Below are positions 54,580 to 63,124 of a DNA stretch of 64,000 bases, one piece after another; position 1 is the first letter of the stretch; each line of letters opens with the position of its first letter. The position numbers were made by a program, and so were the translations under genes. Source of the stretch: Dinoroseobacter shibae DFL 12 = DSM 16493 (GTDB lineage: Bacteria; Pseudomonadota; Alphaproteobacteria; Rhodobacterales; Rhodobacteraceae); NCBI RefSeq assembly GCF_000018145.1, contig NC_009959.1, forward strand, positions 1-64,000, read 5' to 3'. The notes under the pieces were generated by a model that was given only the letters and a program-made list of their open reading frames with translations, was not told where the DNA came from and made no database searches.

Positions 54580-55551
54580 ATGCTGTTCATCACCAACCGT
54601 TTCCCGACACAGAGCATCCGCACCCGCGCCGGCCGCAGATTCACCTTCGATCTGCGCAACAACGCCTCCTCCAACTCGGTGTATTACTGCGAAAGCGGCA
54701 GGGACGACGCCCATACGGAACTTGGCAGCGCCACCTTCCTCGAACGGGTGAAAGCCTCCAATTACCAGCAGATCCTGCTCTACGTGCACGGGTTCTCGAA
54801 CCTGCCGGACGTGGTGCTGGAACGCGCCCGGCAGTTGCAGGAATACTGCGATGCCGCCAAGCCCGGCGAGGTGCTGGTGATCGCCCTGATCTGGCCCTGC
54901 GACGACGACCGCGGCATCGTCGAGGATTACTGGGACGACCAGAAATCCGCCGATCTCAGCGGCTATTCCTTCGCCCGGGTGCTCGAACGCTTCCTCGAAT
55001 GGCGCGCGCAGGATGCCGCCGCCGAGGATGCCACGCCCTGCCTCAAACGCATCAACCTGCTGGCCCATTCCATGGGCAACCGGGTGCTGCGCGCCTCCCT
55101 GGCGACCTGGGACCGCTATGATCTGGCGTCCGGCGTGCCGCTGATCTTTCGCAACACCTTCATGGTGGCCGCCGATGTGGTCAACGAAACCCTGCACGAG
55201 GGACATTCGGGCGAGCTGATCGCCCATGCCTCGCGCAACGTAGTGGTCTATTACGCCTCCGACGATCTTGCGCTCAGGGCCTCCAAGGCGGCGAACCTCA
55301 AGAACAAGGTCGCCTCCCGCCGTCTCGGCCATACCGGGCCCGAAGACATCCGCAAGACCCCCCGCAACGTGTTCCAGGTGGATTGCGACGACATCAACAC
55401 CCGATACGACCGGCCCATGGGTCACAGCTATTTCCTCGCCGACCCCGAAACCCTGGGCGCCGGGCTGGTCTTCAGCCATATCTTCCGCTGCATCGAGATT
55501 GGCCGCGTGTTCCCCGACGACATGGATCAACGCTCCGATCGCCTGAGTTAG
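54580..55551 (+). CDS. DUF900-type alpha/beta hydrolase
   Basis: 323-aa cytoplasmic protein. ATG 54580 (weak ribosome site) gives the family N-terminus. YVHGFSN (oxyanion loop, about 65-71) and LLAHSMGNRVLRA (nucleophile Ser near 164) are typical of DUF900 hydrolases. A histidine near the C-terminus (MGHSYFL) may complete the triad. Function unknown. It converges with the phospholipase-like gene. Confidence 0.72.
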   Translation: MLFITNRFPTQSIRTRAGRRFTFDLRNNASSNSVYYCESGRDDAHTELGSATFLERVKASNYQQILLYVHGFSNLPDVVLERARQLQEYCDAAKPGEVLVIALIWPCDDDRGIVEDYWDDQKSADLSGYSFARVLERFLEWRAQDAAAEDATPCLKRINLLAHSMGNRVLRASLATWDRYDLASGVPLIFRNTFMVAADVVNETLHEGHSGELIAHASRNVVVYYASDDLALRASKAANLKNKVASRRLGHTGPEDIRKTPRNVFQVDCDDINTRYDRPMGHSYFLADPETLGAGLVFSHIFRCIEIGRVFPDDMDQRSDRLS

Positions 55552-55568
55552 AGCCTGTTTTCGGCTCT
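55550..55568. terminator. Small hairpin between convergent genes, containing the AGAGCCTGTTTTC repeat
   Basis: AGAGCC-TGTTTTC-GGCTCT is a perfect 6-bp stem with a 7-nt loop overlapping both stop codons. It is short for an intrinsic terminator. Confidence 0.35.
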
Positions 55569-56109
55569 AATCCAAAGAAACAGGCAAACAGTTGGGATAG
55601 CCATAGCCCCAGCGCCAGGGCAGCCCGCTGCACGGCCCGCCGCCGAACCGCACGGCGGTATACATCGACTCCGCGATGGCGCGGTAGGCCTGGGCGATCC
55701 GCTCCGGCGGCACGTCATAGCGCGCGGCCAGCGCCGCCCGCCGCCCCGCGCCCTCCGCGATCACGCAAGCCCGCAGCGCCGCGTCCGCGTCCCGGCGCGC
55801 GACGAAACTCGCCTCGGCCTCCCGCGCGCCTCCGGCCGCGTGATAGGCCCGGTCATGGGTGACGCAGCACGCCTCCCAGGGCGGGGTTTCCGCGTGCGCC
55901 CCGGCGAAGTTCGGAAACAGATCCGCCACCACCTCCCAGGAGGTCGACAGCCCCCCGCTGCACCCGTCCGTGGTGAAGGGCGCCAGCGGCCCCTCGGCCA
56001 CCTTCGCCATCAGCGACCGGTGCGCGGGCAGCTCCAGCAGCCGCTGCACCGTCTCCTGCGCGGCCAGGGGCGTTCCGGCCAGCAAAAGAGCCGCAATCAG
56101 CGCCCTCAC
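55567..56109 (-). CDS. Secreted phospholipase A2-like protein
   Basis: 180-aa protein with a signal peptide (about 1-17, LAA|QE). DGCSGG (about 48-53) resembles the calcium loop, and ACCVTHDRAYH (about 81-91) carries the CCxxHD catalytic motif of secreted phospholipases A2. Six cysteines could form disulfides in the periplasm. Stop/start overlap (4 nt) with the glycerophosphodiesterase gene upstream suggests a joint phospholipid-degradation route: deacylation, then cleavage of the glycerophosphodiester. Confidence 0.7.
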   Translation of the reverse strand: MRALIAALLLAGTPLAAQETVQRLLELPAHRSLMAKVAEGPLAPFTTDGCSGGLSTSWEVVADLFPNFAGAHAETPPWEACCVTHDRAYHAAGGAREAEASFVARRDADAALRACVIAEGAGRRAALAARYDVPPERIAQAYRAIAESMYTAVRFGGGPCSGLPWRWGYGYPNCLPVSLD

Positions 56110-57956
56110 TGGGTCACCTCCACCCCGGTCAGCCGATCCAGCGCCACGCCGAAGCTCTCGCTGACCCAGAGCGCCAGCCGCGCGATCGCCGGCAGTTCCG
56201 CATGCTCCGCGATCACCTGCCGCGCCAGGGCCGGCTCGTCCGTGATCAGCCCATGCACCCCCATGGAGATCATCCGCGACATGCTCAGGGCGTCGTTCAC
56301 GGTCCAGGCATAGACCTGCTTGCCCGCGTCCTCCGCCCGCGCCACCAGCCCCGGAGAGGCCGTGGCCACGCTCACGGCCAGGAAATCCCCCTCCAACCCG
56401 CTCAGGTCCCCCAGCGCCGTGGCCGCCAGCACCCCCGTGCGCCAGTCCGGGCGCAGGTCGCGCATCTTCTGCACCGCCGGATAGCTCAGGGACATGGTCG
56501 CAATCTGGTCGGCCATATCCGTCTCTTCAACAATGGAAATCACCCGGTTTTCCAGGTCCACGTCATGCCCGTAATACTTAAGCTCGATGATCACCCGCGC
56601 CCGGTCCTTCGCCGCCAGAAGCACGTCGCGCAACAGCGGCACGCGCTCCCCGGCATAGGCGGGGTCGTACCAGCTGCCGATATCCACCTCGGCCAGGTCC
56701 GCCAGCGTGGCGTCCCAGACCTTGATCGGGTTGCCCGCCGCCTTCATGAAATCGCTGTCATGGGCGACCACGATGGCACCGTCGGAGGTCTCCTGCACGT
56801 CGATCTCGACCCAGTCGGCCCCGTCCTCGATTGCCTTGAGCACCGAGGCCATGGTGTTCTCGGGTCGCGCCCCGGCCGCCCCCCGATGGCCGATCACCGC
56901 GACCTCGGTTTCGGCGCGAATACCCTCCGACAGGGCCGCCGCCCCGCCGATCACCCCGACCGCGACCACCCCCGCCACGGCGAGCCCCGCGACCACCTTG
57001 CCGCCCAGGGGCCCTTCGTCGGCCTCCTGCGGCCCGAGGGAGTGCTCGGTGCCGCCCCCTGCCCGCTCGAACAGGTCGTTCAGCAAGGCCGCCAAGGCCC
57101 CGTTCGACACCGCATTGAGCACCGTGGTCGCCAGCAGCGCCACCACCATCACCCCCATCACCGCCAGCGCCGCAGTGGTCAGGTCCTGCCGGAACGCCCC
57201 CGAGGTCAGCTGCAGCCCCAGGGCCAGCCCCGCCGAGATCCCCGCCGCCACCGCCAGCCGCAGCCCCAGCCACAGCGCGACGGCGCGCAGCAGCGCCAGC
57301 TTGTGCCCCGCCATCAGCCGCCGACTGTCGCGAAACGCCGTGCCGATGGGCTGGCGGTCGAAGAGCACCATATCCAGCACCAGCGCCCAGCCCGTCAGCC
57401 GCTCCAGCACCAGCAGCGCCAGCAGCCCGAGGACGCCGCCGATCATCACCACCGTCCGGGTGAACTCCGGCGGCCGCTCCGTCAGGTAGTAGTTGATGTC
57501 GAACTCGGTCAGCTGCGTCAGGAACAGACCCCCGCCCACCACCAGAAACGGCAGCGACAACAGCAGCACCCGCAACAGGAGCCCCCCCGCCACCTGCACC
57601 AGAACCAGCCCCTTCGACAGGGTGAATCCGATCCCTTCGCGCAACGCACCGAGCGCATTGGTCCGGCGGCTGCGCAGCGTCGCGGTCATCACCGCCACAT
57701 CGAGGATCAGCGCCGCCACCAGGGCCGACCCGATCACCAGCGCCCCGAGCGCGCCGGCCGGGGTCAGCAGGAAGCGCGCGATATCCTGGTCGGTCAGCGC
57801 CGTCTGGTCCGAGAATTGCAGGGTCAGGGCCAGAAGCAGCCCGATCAGGGGCAGGATCAGCGCCAGGAACACCAGCCTCAGGAAGACATGGATGGTCAGC
57901 AGGGGCGCGAGCATCGCCACGGCACTGCGATAATGGTCAAGAACTTCGCGGATCAT
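56106..57956 (-). CDS. Membrane-anchored glycerophosphodiester phosphodiesterase
   Basis: 616-aa protein. An N-terminal multi-spanning region (about 1-340, six or more helices) precedes a GDPD domain: IGHRGAAGARPENTMASVLKAI (in pieces; catalytic HRG and ENT), VEIDVQETSDGAIVVAHD (metal ligands E-x-D and H), MGVHGLITDEP. It cleaves glycerophosphodiesters to glycerol 3-phosphate plus alcohol. Coupled to the phospholipase A2-like gene. Confidence 0.88.
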   Translation of the reverse strand: MIREVLDHYRSAVAMLAPLLTIHVFLRLVFLALILPLIGLLLALTLQFSDQTALTDQDIARFLLTPAGALGALVIGSALVAALILDVAVMTATLRSRRTNALGALREGIGFTLSKGLVLVQVAGGLLLRVLLLSLPFLVVGGGLFLTQLTEFDINYYLTERPPEFTRTVVMIGGVLGLLALLVLERLTGWALVLDMVLFDRQPIGTAFRDSRRLMAGHKLALLRAVALWLGLRLAVAAGISAGLALGLQLTSGAFRQDLTTAALAVMGVMVVALLATTVLNAVSNGALAALLNDLFERAGGGTEHSLGPQEADEGPLGGKVVAGLAVAGVVAVGVIGGAAALSEGIRAETEVAVIGHRGAAGARPENTMASVLKAIEDGADWVEIDVQETSDGAIVVAHDSDFMKAAGNPIKVWDATLADLAEVDIGSWYDPAYAGERVPLLRDVLLAAKDRARVIIELKYYGHDVDLENRVISIVEETDMADQIATMSLSYPAVQKMRDLRPDWRTGVLAATALGDLSGLEGDFLAVSVATASPGLVARAEDAGKQVYAWTVNDALSMSRMISMGVHGLITDEPALARQVIAEHAELPAIARLALWVSESFGVALDRLTGVEVTQ

Positions 57957-58041
57957 CCGCCCCTCCGCCGGTGTTTCGGCGCAGCCTAGCGGGCGCGCGG
58001 CGGGCGCGCCACCGGGTTGCGGCCCCCTGCCCTGCCCTGGA

Positions 58042-58482
58042 CTATCCCTGCCCCGCGCCGGGTTTCGCCGCGAACGGGTCCATCAGGCGCAGATCCAGCC
58101 CCTCGAAATCACGCAGGTTCCGGGTCGCCACCCCGGCCCCATGGGCCCCGGCGATGGCCGCGATCATCACATCCGCCTGCCCCGGCGACCGCCCTGCCCC
58201 GCGATGGCGCGCGGCGAACGCGCCGTAAACCTCCGCCGCGGCCTGGTCGAAGGGCAGCACCAGGCCCGGGAAATCCCGCGTCAGCATCTCGGTCACCGCC
58301 GCCGCCAGCCCCGCCTTGCGCCGCCCCTCGGGCAGCGCGGCGATGCCATAGCGCAGCTCGGCCACGGTCACTGCGGTGAGCGCCAGCGGCTCCGGCGGGG
58401 TGTCGCGAAACCAGGCCAGCACCGCCTCCGACGGCGCGGGCCGCATCAGTTCGGACACCACGTTGGTGTCGAGGATGATCAT
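58042..58482 (-). CDS. vapC: PIN-domain toxin (VapC/FitB type)
   Basis: 146-aa PIN RNase: acidic residues in ILDTNVVSEL (Asp4), AVTVAELRYG (Glu near 42), QADVMIAAIAGAHG (Asp near 104) and the final DF-E cluster. Cleaves RNA when free. Its start overlaps the antitoxin stop by 4 nt. Placed next to the partition locus, it fits post-segregational stabilisation of the replicon. Confidence 0.9.
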   Translation of the reverse strand: MIILDTNVVSELMRPAPSEAVLAWFRDTPPEPLALTAVTVAELRYGIAALPEGRRKAGLAAAVTEMLTRDFPGLVLPFDQAAAEVYGAFAARHRGAGRSPGQADVMIAAIAGAHGAGVATRNLRDFEGLDLRLMDPFAAKPGAGQG

Positions 58483-58724
58483 GCGTCCAGGTCGACCGGC
58501 GCGCCCAGGCGGGGCCGCTCCGGCAGGTCGAGCCCACCGTCGAGACCCGCGAACCGGGTCCGGATCGATTCCGCCACATCCCGCGGGGAGCGCCCCTCGG
58601 CGGCCATGCGCGCACGCAACAGGGCGCGGACCTCCGCCTCCATGGACCGGCCATGGCGGGCGGCCTCCTGGCGCAGGAAATCATGCAGCTCGGGCTCGAT
58701 ATTGCGGACGGTGAGGGTCGGCAT
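58479..58724 (-). CDS. vapB: Ribbon-helix-helix antitoxin (VapB/FitA type)
   Basis: 81-aa protein with an N-terminal ribbon-helix-helix (TLTVRNIEPELHDFLRQEAARHGRSMEAEVRALLRARM, in pieces) and a C-terminal tail that would wrap the toxin. It should neutralise VapC and repress its own promoter at the inverted repeat 58756-58770. Confidence 0.88.
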   Translation of the reverse strand: MPTLTVRNIEPELHDFLRQEAARHGRSMEAEVRALLRARMAAEGRSPRDVAESIRTRFAGLDGGLDLPERPRLGAPVDLDA

Positions 58725-58741
58725 CGGGATCTCCGGATCGG

Positions 58742-58882
58742 GTTTCGCAGCGAGACTAGCAGATTGCTAGCATTGCTGTCAAATGGGGGTTTCGCAGGGG
58801 TTTCGCAAGAGGGGCCATTGTTTTCATTAATAAAAAGCTGACGGTTTCGCGCGCGAAACGTCCCCCGCCGGGGTGTTTCGCG
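58742..58882. other. parS: Candidate centromere (parS) with palindrome and half-sites
   Basis: Five GTTTCGC occurrences in 140 bp: 58742-58749, tandem copies at 58789-58796 and 58800-58807 (11-bp period), a perfect 16-bp palindrome GTTTCGCGCGCGAAAC at 58844-58859, and 58875-58882. The arms GTTTC/GAAAC are those of chromosomal parS. Position directly after parB supports a ParB-binding centromere. Confidence 0.65.
58753..58782 (-). promoter_or_regulatory. vapBC promoter with overlapping inverted repeat
   Basis: Minus-strand -35 TTGACA (58782-58777), 18-bp spacer, -10-like TAGTCT (58758-58753). The inverted repeat CTAGCA-GAT-TGCTAG (58756-58770) covers the spacer and -10, as expected for antitoxin autorepression. 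Confidence 0.55.
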
Positions 58883-58897
58883 CCCCCTGCCCCGGGC

Positions 58898-60001
58898 TCA
58901 GAGCTTGTCTTCCGCCTCCAGCAGGTCCCGGATCTGCAGCATGATGGTCTCGATCGCGTCCGGCGTGACCCGCTTGCCTTCCAGCCGCAGAATATGCCCG
59001 CGCCCATCGGTTTCGCGGCGAATGGTGACCCCGGTGGAGGTCTGCAGCGTGTCGCGCCCGTGCCAGCCCGCCGCCGGAACCGACAGCTTGGGCCTCCCGC
59101 CCCGCTTGGCCGTGCGCGGCCCCTCCTCGATCTCCGAGATCACCGCGTCGAGGAAGGCCCATTCCTCCTCCGGGGTCTTGGCGGCGCCGGCCTCCAGCAC
59201 CTCGCGGATGCGCCGCTCCGCCCCGGCGCGCAGGGCCGTGGCCAGTTGCAGGCCCCGGCGTTCGGTCAGCGCCTCGGGAAAGGCCAGCATGTCGCCGAGT
59301 TCCTCGAAGACGATGGCGAAGCTGCGCACCTTGGACCGCTTGGCCCGGCTGGCCGAGGAGAACAGCCGCTCGACCGCTTCCTCGACATTGGTGAACGCCC
59401 CCTGGTTCGCGGCGATCACGGCGATGCGGCCACGCTCGTAATGGCTGAGGGCCGCGCGGACCTCGTTTTCCTCGACCATGGCCGCATAGGCCTTGTCGAT
59501 GGCCTGGCGCGGGCGGACCACGGCCTTGATGGCCCTGTAGCGGCCCTTGGGGTTGAGCTCCGCCAACCCGCGATAGGCCATCAGGCGACGATAGCCCGAC
59601 AGAAGGCCGAAGCGCCGCCCGTCCCGCGGCTCGGACAGCTCGAACACCTCGATCGGCAGGCGCAGCCCGTTCTCGGCGATGGACAGGCGCAGCTCGGTCA
59701 GCTCCTCGTCATTGAGCACCATCCGGTCGCGCACCATGGCATCGGCGTCGATCTCGGCGGTGGGCACCTCGGCCAGCAGCAGCCCGTCCGCCTGGGCCGC
59801 GCGCAGCCGTTCGGCATCGGCCTTGTCCTGGGCGGCTTCGGCGCGGGCCTGGGGCGGCATGGTCGAGGCCAGGGAAGCGGCATCGGCGGCCACCTGGGCG
59901 ATGGGCGCGGCCGGCCGCAGGGGCGTTTCGGCGCGAATTTCGTCGGCAATCTTGGTCAGATCCTCGGCGCTGGGGGTTTCCAGTCGTCTGCGTTTAGCCA
60001 T
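58898..60001 (-). CDS. parB: ParB/RepB-type partition protein
   Basis: 367-aa DNA-binding partition protein. The ParB core contains LRLSIAENGLRLPIEVFEL (box I region), GLLSGYRRLMAYRGL (in place of the usual GERRxRA), then a helix-turn-helix zone (about 170-240) and a C-terminal dimerisation part. Its start overlaps parA by 8 bp. It should bind the GTTTCGC palindrome downstream and recruit ParA. Confidence 0.88.
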   Translation of the reverse strand: MAKRRRLETPSAEDLTKIADEIRAETPLRPAAPIAQVAADAASLASTMPPQARAEAAQDKADAERLRAAQADGLLLAEVPTAEIDADAMVRDRMVLNDEELTELRLSIAENGLRLPIEVFELSEPRDGRRFGLLSGYRRLMAYRGLAELNPKGRYRAIKAVVRPRQAIDKAYAAMVEENEVRAALSHYERGRIAVIAANQGAFTNVEEAVERLFSSASRAKRSKVRSFAIVFEELGDMLAFPEALTERRGLQLATALRAGAERRIREVLEAGAAKTPEEEWAFLDAVISEIEEGPRTAKRGGRPKLSVPAAGWHGRDTLQTSTGVTIRRETDGRGHILRLEGKRVTPDAIETIMLQIRDLLEAEDKL

Positions 60002-61394
60002 GGGATGTCTCCTGTCGTGCCGCCTCGGCCATCTGCAAATCGCGCCACCAGGTCCCGAGCAGGATGTCCTTCACCTCGGCCCAGGTCCGGTCGAAGGTCT
60101 CGCGCCCGCGGATATAGGTGTCGCGGTTGAAATCACGGTAATCCGCCTCGTAGATGCCGTTCACCTGCTCGCCCGCCTGGCCGACCATGGCGGTGTAATC
60201 CTGCCGGTAGGTGGTCATGAAGTCGCCGAAATAGGCCTGGATCACGTTGGCCAGATCGGTCTGCTGGTTCGCGTCGAACCGGGTGATCAGCGCGCGCACC
60301 GCGTCCCATTCGAACCGCATCTCGGGCAGCCCGTCCCGGCGGCGGGCGGCGTTCTCGCCGTCCTCGATGCTGGCGAAGGTCGAGTAGAGCATGTCGAAGA
60401 AGCGGCCCGTGCTGTCGAATTCGAGAAACGAGGCGCCCAGGGGGACCAGAAGGATGTCGGCGGCGGCGAGCGCGTTGATCGTCAGGTACCCGAGCGCGGG
60501 CGGAGTATCGAGCAGGACGATGTCGTATTCGTCAAGCAGGCGCGCGCTGTCGAGAGCGTTTGTTAACCCGTCCCAGAGCGGCCAAGAGCGCAGCTGCATC
60601 CGCCAGACCGGGACCTGGAATTCGGCCCAATAAAGGTTCAGTTGCGCGCCGATCAGGTCGATATTGGGCCAGTGGGTGGACTGGATCACGTCGCGCGGCG
60701 AAACCTTCAGGGCCTCGGTCAGGGTTTCGTCGAAGGGCAGGGGCGGCTGGCCCGCGGCGGCGCGCACGGTGTTTTCGGCCTGCACCGCCTGGGCGTAGTC
60801 CTTGGCGATGAGCGGGAAGGCGGTCTGCCATTCGTCGGCGACCTTGCCGCCCATGATCGAGGTCATGGAGCCCTGGCTGTCGAGATCCACGACCAGCACC
60901 TTGTAACCATCCAGCGCGGCGGACATGGCAAGGTGTGCGGCGGTGGAGGTCTTGCCGACCCCGCCCTTGAAATTCGCCACGGCGATGACCTTGGCCGGCA
61001 GGCCCTCGGGACGCCAGGGGCGGTATTCGCGGGTGGCGACCCCCTCGGCATCGAAATGGTCGCGCAGGGTCAGCACCTCTTCGAGGGTGAACCATTTCGA
61101 GCCGCCCTCGCCGGTGCCCTGGGGCAGGTCCGGATGGGCCTTGAGGACGCGGCGGAAATGGGCGGGGGCGACGGGGATGAGGTAGCGGCAGACCTCCCAT
61201 GTGGAGAACCGGCGCAGGCGCTTCTGGCCGTCCGGGGCATAGCCGCGCCGGGCCAGGTCGTCGCGGCCTTTCGCGGCGAACGCGGCGGCCTTGGCGAAGC
61301 GGGCGGTGTCGATCGGATCCGACAGCTTGCGCGCCGCGGCTTCGGGGTCCAGGTTGGTGTATGGGGGTAGGGGGGTCTTGCCTGTGGGGGGCAT
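59994..61394 (-). CDS. parA: ParA partition ATPase
   Basis: 466-aa large ParA with an N-terminal DNA-binding extension (about 1-130; winged-helix-like, ending near EVLTLRDHFD) before the ATPase: deviant Walker A ANFKGGVGKTSTAAH, LVVDLDSQGSMTS, IVLLDTPPALGYLTINAL (in pieces). Start chosen as ATG 61394 with GAGGA upstream; an ATG at 61442 has no ribosome site and would include the inverted repeat 61426-61443. Large ParAs usually repress their own operon. Confidence 0.9.
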   Translation of the reverse strand: MPPTGKTPLPPYTNLDPEAAARKLSDPIDTARFAKAAAFAAKGRDDLARRGYAPDGQKRLRRFSTWEVCRYLIPVAPAHFRRVLKAHPDLPQGTGEGGSKWFTLEEVLTLRDHFDAEGVATREYRPWRPEGLPAKVIAVANFKGGVGKTSTAAHLAMSAALDGYKVLVVDLDSQGSMTSIMGGKVADEWQTAFPLIAKDYAQAVQAENTVRAAAGQPPLPFDETLTEALKVSPRDVIQSTHWPNIDLIGAQLNLYWAEFQVPVWRMQLRSWPLWDGLTNALDSARLLDEYDIVLLDTPPALGYLTINALAAADILLVPLGASFLEFDSTGRFFDMLYSTFASIEDGENAARRRDGLPEMRFEWDAVRALITRFDANQQTDLANVIQAYFGDFMTTYRQDYTAMVGQAGEQVNGIYEADYRDFNRDTYIRGRETFDRTWAEVKDILLGTWWRDLQMAEAARQETSHG

Positions 61395-61425
61395 GCTGTC
61401 CTCGGTTATGTGCGCGAGTTTCGCG

Positions 61426-61443
61426 GATGTTTTGGAAAACATC
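61426..61443. promoter_or_regulatory. Inverted repeat upstream of parA
   Basis: GATGTTTT-GG-AAAACATC, perfect 8-bp arms, 32 bp before the parA start; an isolated half-site GTTTCGCG is next to it (61418-61425). Candidate ParA/ParB operator. Confidence 0.5.
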
Positions 61444-61900
61444 GCACATGGCGGGGGTTTTGTGAATCTGCTTGACCTGTTCGCGGCGAAATTTCTGGAA
61501 ATACAAGGATAAAGCGTCGTCGAGATTTAAGACTCTTTAGGAGTTTTGGAATCTTTGCGCTTGGAATATGGTCTTAGATCAAGTTGTTAGGCTTGTTTGG
61601 GTCCCCGGATACAGGTCGGAGGGTGCCTGTCTGCGGGTCCAAAGGCACCCGAATACGGGGCGAGAGGCCCCGATTCGCAGGTTTTGGGGGGGCAGACCCC
61701 CTTGGATCCCGAGATATTGCGGTTTCGTGGGCGCGGCCATGGGGGTCATCCCGCAAACGGGTGCCTTTCGCAGCCTCCGCATCCCGCAAGAAGGTGCCCC
61801 AGGGCGCTGGTGACAGGAACCCGAAGGGGGCTTGAGCGTGGGTGCCTTTGCGCGGATACTGACGGCAAAACACGTCCGAATCGAGCAGGCAGGACATATC
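61444..61900. other. Replication origin region with iteron-like repeats
   Basis: Non-coding stretch between divergent parA and the initiator. An AT-richer part (about 61490-61600) is followed by GGGTGCCT repeats: 61621-61630 and, inverted, 61641-61650 (8-bp arms, 14-bp gap), then GGGTGCCTTT at 61759-61768 and 61840-61849. This is the layout of a Rep_3-type iteron origin. No gene is seen here. Confidence 0.6.
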
Positions 61901-63073
61901 ATGGCGGAGGGACCCTCCAGCACCCGGCTGACCGGTGCGCTCAAGCGCGGGTCGGTCAAGAAGAACGTGGCCGCGATCCACGTGTCGGGCAAGCTGACCC
62001 TGTTGCAGCGCAAGCTGTCCAATGTGCTGCTGCTTAATGCCTATGACACGCTGACGACCCGGTCGCAGCATGCGATCGACGCGCGGACCCTGTGCCAGAT
62101 GATTGGGTACAATTCGAACGATATGGAGACCCTGAAAACGGCTCTAAGGGGCCTTGCAGAGACGGTTGCGGAGTGGAACATGCTCGATGCGGCCGGGCGC
62201 GAGGAATGGGGGGTTTCCAGCCTGCTCAGCTATGCCAAGCTGAAGGACGGGGTGTGCGAATACGGCTACTCGGCGGCCCTGGCGGAGAAGCTGCACGATC
62301 CCAAGGTGTTCGCGCTGATCAACCTTGATATCCAGCGGCGGTTCACCTCGGGCCATGCGCTGGCGCTGTATGAAAACTGCTTTCGGTTCGTGCGCACCGG
62401 GTCCACGGGGTGGTGGTCGCTGGAACTGTTTCGGCGCCTGATGGGGGTCGATGACAGTGATTATTACAAGAGTTTCAAGCACCTGAACGCCAAGATCATC
62501 AAGCCCGCCGTGGCGGAGGTGAACCGCACATCGGACATCTTGGTGACGCCCGAGACCCGCAAGCAGGGGCGGCAGGTGGCGGAAATCCGGTTTCGGATCG
62601 CGCGCAATCCGCAATTGTCGATCCTGAATATCGACGATGGCGGCGCGGTGCGGGCGGGGCCGGTTTATGCCCGGCTGCGCGCGCTGGGGGTGGGCGACCG
62701 GCTGGCACGGCAATGGATCGCCGAGCATGGGGAGGCAGCAGTCGCGGCCAAGATCGCCTATGTGGACGGCCGGGACGGTGTGCGTAGTCCGGTGGGCTAC
62801 CTGACTGCGGCGCTGCAAGAGGGCAAAACCCCTGTCGAAGAGCCTGTTTCCGCGCCTGAGCCGGGCAGTCGTGCCGAGCAGTTGCGCCGGGTGCAGGAAA
62901 TCATCGCCCGGCGCAGTCCGACCCAGCGCGATGCCGACCGGCGGCTGTTCATGAGCCAGCTCGACAGCGCCGAGGCCCGCACGGATTTCGAACGCCACGG
63001 CTGGATGTCGCCCCTGAACGCAAAGGCGATCCTGGCGTTCTGGCAGGAATTGCAGCCGGACGCGTTCGGGTGA
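61901..63073 (+). CDS. Rep_3-family plasmid replication initiator
   Basis: 390-aa initiator. The N-terminal winged-helix domain (LTLLQRKLSNVLLLNAYD, ALYENCFRF, WWSLELFRRLMGVDDSDYYKSF, NAKIIKPAVAEVNRTSD, then KQGRQVAEIRFRI) has the pattern of the RepA/RepB Rep_3 family that binds iterons. ATG 61901 with AGGA seven bases upstream is preferred over TTG 61832, because the latter would put an iteron inside the gene. It has a long C-terminal extension of about 130 residues. Divergent from parAB. Confidence 0.82.
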   Translation: MAEGPSSTRLTGALKRGSVKKNVAAIHVSGKLTLLQRKLSNVLLLNAYDTLTTRSQHAIDARTLCQMIGYNSNDMETLKTALRGLAETVAEWNMLDAAGREEWGVSSLLSYAKLKDGVCEYGYSAALAEKLHDPKVFALINLDIQRRFTSGHALALYENCFRFVRTGSTGWWSLELFRRLMGVDDSDYYKSFKHLNAKIIKPAVAEVNRTSDILVTPETRKQGRQVAEIRFRIARNPQLSILNIDDGGAVRAGPVYARLRALGVGDRLARQWIAEHGEAAVAAKIAYVDGRDGVRSPVGYLTAALQEGKTPVEEPVSAPEPGSRAEQLRRVQEIIARRSPTQRDADRRLFMSQLDSAEARTDFERHGWMSPLNAKAILAFWQELQPDAFG

Positions 63074-63124
63074 CGGGGCCGTGAGCAGGGGTGATTTGCC
63101 CGGGGCGGGCGGGGCCGCTAGATC

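Noticed and set aside
58789-58807. Tandem GTTTCGCA units as a CRISPR or tandem-repeat array
   Set aside because: Only two direct copies, no spacers; better explained as ParB half-sites beside a palindrome.
61832-61900. TTG 61832 as start of the replication initiator
   Set aside because: No ribosome site and it would place the 61840 iteron inside the coding sequence; ATG 61901 has AGGA at good spacing.
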